Below are positions 6,244-8,940 of a DNA stretch of 8,940 bases, in pieces (positions within the stretch are counted from its first letter, which is position 1; each line of letters opens with the position of its first letter). Source of the DNA: Bacteroidota bacterium (GTDB lineage Bacteria > Bacteroidota > Bacteroidia > Cytophagales > Cyclobacteriaceae); contig JAEZEH010000157.1 in the NCBI GenBank assembly GCA_023417785.1, positions 1 through 8,940 of the forward strand. Reading direction: 5' to 3'. The notes below the pieces were generated by a model. It did no database searches, had not been told where the DNA came from, and was given only the letters and a program-made list of their open reading frames with translations. The position numbers and the translations under genes are program-made.

Positions 6244-7026
6244 ATGGATTTGGACCTCACGGAAAGAAATGCGCTCGTCTGTGGCAGTACACAGGGAATA
6301 GGTAAGGCGTCGGCTGTCGAACTCGCCCGAATGGGGGCTCATGTAACCCTGCTGGCCCGCGACGAAACGCGGCTGAAACTCGCCCTGGAAGAAATCGGCG
6401 GTGCGTCTGCGGGGCATTCATATCTGGTAGCCGACTTCAGTAAACCGGATTCGGTTAGAAAAGCAATTCAGGATTTTTGCAGCCGCAACACGGTCCATAT
6501 TCTTGTGAATAACACCGGCGGCCCGCCACCCGGCCCGGCCATTGAAGCCGCGGAAGAGGAATTTCTGGCGGCGTTCTCACAACATCTGATCTGCAATCAG
6601 ATCCTTTCCCGGGCGGTGGTTCCCGGCATGAAGGAAGCCGGATTTGGCCGCATTGTTAACATTATTTCAACGTCGGTTAAGGTCCCGATCCGTGGACTGG
6701 GCGTTTCAAACACCGTGCGGGGAGCTGTCGCGAACTGGGCCAAAACGCTGAGTGTCGAACTCGGGCCTTTCGGGATCACCGTAAATAATGTACTACCCGG
6801 CGCCACCATGACCGGGCGGTTGAAACAAATCATCGAACGCAACGCAGAAAAGCGTGGGATCAGCTATCAGGAAGCCCAACAGGAAATGGTTCGCGAAATT
6901 CCGGCAGGAAGAATCTCAGAGCCCCATGAAGTCGCAGCCGCCGTGGCATTCCTGGCATCACCCGCGGCTGCCTATATCAACGGCGTAAACATTCCGGTAG
7001 ACGGTGGGCGCACCGGCGCTTTGTGA
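6244..7026 (+). CDS. SDR-family protein with altered catalytic tetrad, kynurenine cluster
   Basis: A 260-residue protein with the classical SDR layout: nucleotide-binding glycine motif GSTQGIG (14-20), a NNTGG motif (89-93) where NNAGG is usual, and the C-terminal PVDGG strand (251-255). The active site is odd. By the spacing of classical SDRs (for example FabG Asn110, Ser138, Tyr151, Lys155), the positions here are His114, Ser142, Ser155 and Arg159, in QHLICN, ISTSVK and SNTVR. Only the serine is kept. From memory, an SDR subgroup with SNTVR exists, often labelled SDR oxidoreductase or 3-oxoacyl-ACP reductase, so this looks like an inherited subfamily trait rather than decay. The rest of the sequence is intact. 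Its stop overlaps or nearly touches the start of the aldehyde dehydrogenase gene, so the two are co-translated and a lower-pathway role is likely, but the reaction is unknown. Fatty-acid synthesis should not be assumed. Confidence 0.88.
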   Translation: MDLDLTERNALVCGSTQGIGKASAVELARMGAHVTLLARDETRLKLALEEIGGASAGHSYLVADFSKPDSVRKAIQDFCSRNTVHILVNNTGGPPPGPAIEAAEEEFLAAFSQHLICNQILSRAVVPGMKEAGFGRIVNIISTSVKVPIRGLGVSNTVRGAVANWAKTLSVELGPFGITVNNVLPGATMTGRLKQIIERNAEKRGISYQEAQQEMVREIPAGRISEPHEVAAAVAFLASPAAAYINGVNIPVDGGRTGAL

Positions 7027-7028
7027 GT

Positions 7029-8471
7029 ATGAAGAAAATTTTAAACTACATCGGAGGCGAGTTCTGCGAACCGGTTTCTGGTCAGTACTTCGATAACTAT
7101 AATCCGGCAGAAGGAACGGTTTATTCACTCATTGCCGACTCGGATGAACTGGACGTTGACAGTGCCGTAGCCGCGGCCTCCAATGCGTTTGCAGAATGGG
7201 CAGCGAAGTCACCGGCAGATCGCTCCAAAATCCTGTTGGGTATCGCGGATGCAATTGAACAACGGCTTGACGACCTGGCGTTGGCAGAATCGATAGACAA
7301 TGGTAAACCCCTTGCGCTCGCCAAACGAATGGACATACCCCGCGCGTCGGCGAATATGCGATTCTTTGCCACTGCCGCGCTTCACTTTTCCGGCGATGCA
7401 CACCTCACGGGAACGGAAGCGATAAACTACACGAGTCACTCCCCCGTAGGCGTGGCGGGATGTATCTCGCCGTGGAATCTTCCACTTTATTTGTTTACGT
7501 GGAAAATAGCGCCCGCACTCGCCGCAGGATGTACGGTGGTGGCAAAGCCGTCGGAGCTTACACCGATGACGGCGTTTCGGTTTGCCGAAATATGTCGCGA
7601 GGCCGGACTCCCTGCCGGGGTGCTGAATATCGTTCAGGGTGTTGGCGCGAAAGCGGGGCAGGCTATCGTGGAGCATCCCGACGTGAAGGCTGTATCGTTT
7701 ACCGGAGGTACGGTAACAGGGAAACGAATTGCCTCTATTGCGGCTCCGATGTTCAAGAAGCTTTCGCTTGAACTCGGCGGAAAAAATCCTAATGTCATTT
7801 TCGCGGATTGTGATTTTGACGCGGCACTTTCCACGTCAGTACAATCCTCTTTCGCTAATCAGGGTGAGATCTGCTTATGCGGATCGCGAATCTTTGTGGA
7901 ACGGTCTATCTACGAAAAATTTGTAACCGCGTTTGTCCAACGTACGCAGGCATTGGTGGTCGGCGATCCCCTCAATGCCGCCACCGATATTGGTGCGCTT
8001 GTTTCAGAAGCGCATATGCGAAAAGTGCTTGGTTATATTGAACTCGCGAAAGAAGAAGGCGGTAACGTGATCACGGGTGGGGTAAAGGTCTCACCCGATG
8101 GCAGGTGCCGCAACGGATACTTCGTTTCACCTGCTGTGATCACGGGGCTCACTGAAACCTGTCGGACGAACCAGGAGGAAATATTTGGCCCGGTGGTTTC
8201 GATCATGCCCTTCGACTCCGAAGAACAGGCTGTTACGTTCGCCAACAGTACGCCTTATGGACTCTCCGCCACGATCTGGACGCAAAACCTCAACCGCGCA
8301 CATCGCGTGGCTGCAAAAATCAAGAGTGGTGTGGTATGGGTGAATTGCTGGCTCTTCCGTGACCTTAGAACACCGTTTGGTGGCATGAAACAATCCGGCA
8401 TCGGGAGGGAAGGCGGATGGGATGCACTTCGGTTTTTCTCAGATGTAAAGAACATCTGCATCAGACTTTAG
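7029..8471 (+). CDS. Aldehyde dehydrogenase, probable 2-aminomuconate 6-semialdehyde dehydrogenase
   Basis: A 480-residue NAD-dependent aldehyde dehydrogenase with full active site: Asn150 in SPWNLPLY, FTGGT at 224-228, the general base Glu248 in SLELGGKNP and the nucleophile Cys282 in NQGEICLCGSR; the Glu-Cys spacing of 34 is the family norm. The segment RDLRTPFGGMKQSGIGREGG (444-463) is, from memory, shared by 2-hydroxymuconate and 2-aminomuconate semialdehyde dehydrogenases, with Arg444 near where a substrate-carboxylate arginine is placed in the Pseudomonas aminomuconate enzyme. With haaO next door the likely reaction is 2-aminomuconate 6-semialdehyde to 2-aminomuconate. 2-Hydroxymuconate semialdehyde or another semialdehyde cannot be excluded by motif alone. 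ATG 7029 follows the SDR stop by two bases; an in-frame GTG at 7023 would give a GTGA overlap and two more residues. Neither has a clear Shine-Dalgarno. The ALDH family is certain; the substrate is inferred from context. Confidence 0.9.
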   Translation: MKKILNYIGGEFCEPVSGQYFDNYNPAEGTVYSLIADSDELDVDSAVAAASNAFAEWAAKSPADRSKILLGIADAIEQRLDDLALAESIDNGKPLALAKRMDIPRASANMRFFATAALHFSGDAHLTGTEAINYTSHSPVGVAGCISPWNLPLYLFTWKIAPALAAGCTVVAKPSELTPMTAFRFAEICREAGLPAGVLNIVQGVGAKAGQAIVEHPDVKAVSFTGGTVTGKRIASIAAPMFKKLSLELGGKNPNVIFADCDFDAALSTSVQSSFANQGEICLCGSRIFVERSIYEKFVTAFVQRTQALVVGDPLNAATDIGALVSEAHMRKVLGYIELAKEEGGNVITGGVKVSPDGRCRNGYFVSPAVITGLTETCRTNQEEIFGPVVSIMPFDSEEQAVTFANSTPYGLSATIWTQNLNRAHRVAAKIKSGVVWVNCWLFRDLRTPFGGMKQSGIGREGGWDALRFFSDVKNICIRL

Positions 8472-8487
8472 AACGCTGAATCGTGAA

Positions 8488-8940
8488 TCAGTTCTTCAGT
8501 TGTTGATAGTGGTTTAACAGTGAAACCAGATCGTCTTTTTGATTGAAGTCGAGATCGTTCTTTTTGGCGTAGTTCACCAGTTGGGAGTAATGTGATGATG
8601 TGTACTTCTTAAGCAGGTCGGGATTGACAATCTTGTTTTTCACAATGGAACGATCCACAAACATGCCATTGATTTCTTTTTCCTTGATTTCCAGAAAAGG
8701 CCTAAGCTTTCCATCCCTGGTGAAGAAGAATAATGTTTCTGTATGCGATATGGTTGAAGGATAACCGTAGTATCGTCCTGCGCTGAAACCACCAGTCGCG
8801 GGATTGAACATTGCCGGTGTTGCATACTCGCGCTTGTCCACACGGATAGGTGCTATTTTCGATACGAGCGCAAAATCGTTCAGATCTACGAGTACCTCAA
8901 AAAAAAGCGGGCGCTGCACCTGGTAAACGCGGTCCTCAAC
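8488..8940 (-). CDS. Hypothetical protein, C-terminal part (5' end outside the window)
   Basis: The frame is open from the window end (8940) to TGA at 8488-8490, giving 150 C-terminal residues. The GTG at 8919 that could be taken as a start is internal to an open frame, so I treat the gene as truncated rather than starting there. I do not recognise the family. The first half looks like beta strands with aromatic-rich turns (FFEVLVDLNDFALVSKIAPI, GRYYGYPS, TLFFFTRDGKLRP); the last 60 residues are charged and probably helical (DLLKKY, SQLVNYAKKNDLDF, LVSLLNHYQQLKN). No cysteine, no membrane segment and no catalytic motif is visible in this part. It converges on the aldehyde dehydrogenase gene with only 16 bases between stop codons. 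Nothing ties it to the kynurenine cluster. Confidence 0.7.
   Translation of the reverse strand, partial: VEDRVYQVQRPLFFEVLVDLNDFALVSKIAPIRVDKREYATPAMFNPATGGFSAGRYYGYPSTISHTETLFFFTRDGKLRPFLEIKEKEINGMFVDRSIVKNKIVNPDLLKKYTSSHYSQLVNYAKKNDLDFNQKDDLVSLLNHYQQLKN

Noticed and set aside
7002..7015. CGGTG/CACCG hairpin just before the SDR stop and aldehyde dehydrogenase start
   Set aside because: A five-base-pair stem inside the conserved PVDGG-encoding region is explained by coding sequence; no evidence of a regulatory role.
7023..7028. GTG at 7023 as the aldehyde dehydrogenase start
   Set aside because: It is possible (GTGA overlap with the SDR stop), but the ATG two codons later is a stronger codon and gives the usual short N-terminus; kept only as an alternative.
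2474..8471. The central block as a mobile or defence island
   Set aside because: No integrase, transposase, direct repeats, tRNA or nuclease genes are visible; all genes but ogt and the SDR map to one metabolic pathway.
8471..8494. Imperfect hairpin (GAAC..GTTC with inner TGA..TCA) between the convergent stop codons
   Set aside because: The stem is short with a two-base bulge and an eight-base loop, and no T-tract follows, so a terminator call is not supported.

Overview
The window looks like a chromosomal segment of a Bacteroidota bacterium, probably of the Cytophagales/Chitinophagales type; the exact lineage is inference. Support comes from the C-terminal barrel of a large Oar-like TonB-dependent receptor, the near absence of Shine-Dalgarno sequences ahead of most genes, and a bacterial kynurenine pathway cluster with a eukaryote-like kynurenine 3-monooxygenase. 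There are eight credible protein genes (two cut by the window edges). I see no RNA gene, mobile element or CRISPR array.

Left flank (1-2473): the 3' end of a TonB-dependent receptor gene runs to 834 and is followed by a strong intrinsic terminator (852-881). A lipoprotein-type membrane-bound lytic transglycosylase of the MltF family starts only 26 bases later and runs to 2350. A 123-base convergent gap, with at most a weak hairpin, separates it from the next block.

Central block (2474-8471): a divergently arranged kynurenine catabolic cluster. On the minus strand, in transcription order, are haaO (3-hydroxyanthranilate 3,4-dioxygenase), an ogt/MGMT-type O6-methylguanine-DNA methyltransferase, kynU (kynureninase) and kmo (kynurenine 3-monooxygenase). 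Junctions are 5 bases, 10 bases and an 8-base overlap, so they very probably form one operon. On the plus strand, across an 88-base AT-rich divergent intergenic region, are an SDR-fold protein with an altered catalytic tetrad and an aldehyde dehydrogenase best read as 2-aminomuconate 6-semialdehyde dehydrogenase.

Together KMO, KynU and HaaO would convert kynurenine to 3-hydroxykynurenine, then 3-hydroxyanthranilate plus alanine, then 2-amino-3-carboxymuconate semialdehyde (ACMS). The aldehyde dehydrogenase acts one step further down, after decarboxylation. The ACMS decarboxylase, the 2-aminomuconate deaminase and the entry enzymes (tryptophan 2,3-dioxygenase, kynurenine formamidase) are not in the window, and the block is closed on both sides by convergent unrelated genes.

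Right flank (8488-8940): the C-terminal part of an unrecognised protein on the minus strand, cut by the window end. Nothing here is clearly a new system. The points most worth a second look are the DNA-repair gene inside the kynurenine operon, the SDR whose tetrad reads His-Ser-Ser-Arg instead of Asn-Ser-Tyr-Lys, and the missing middle step of the pathway.
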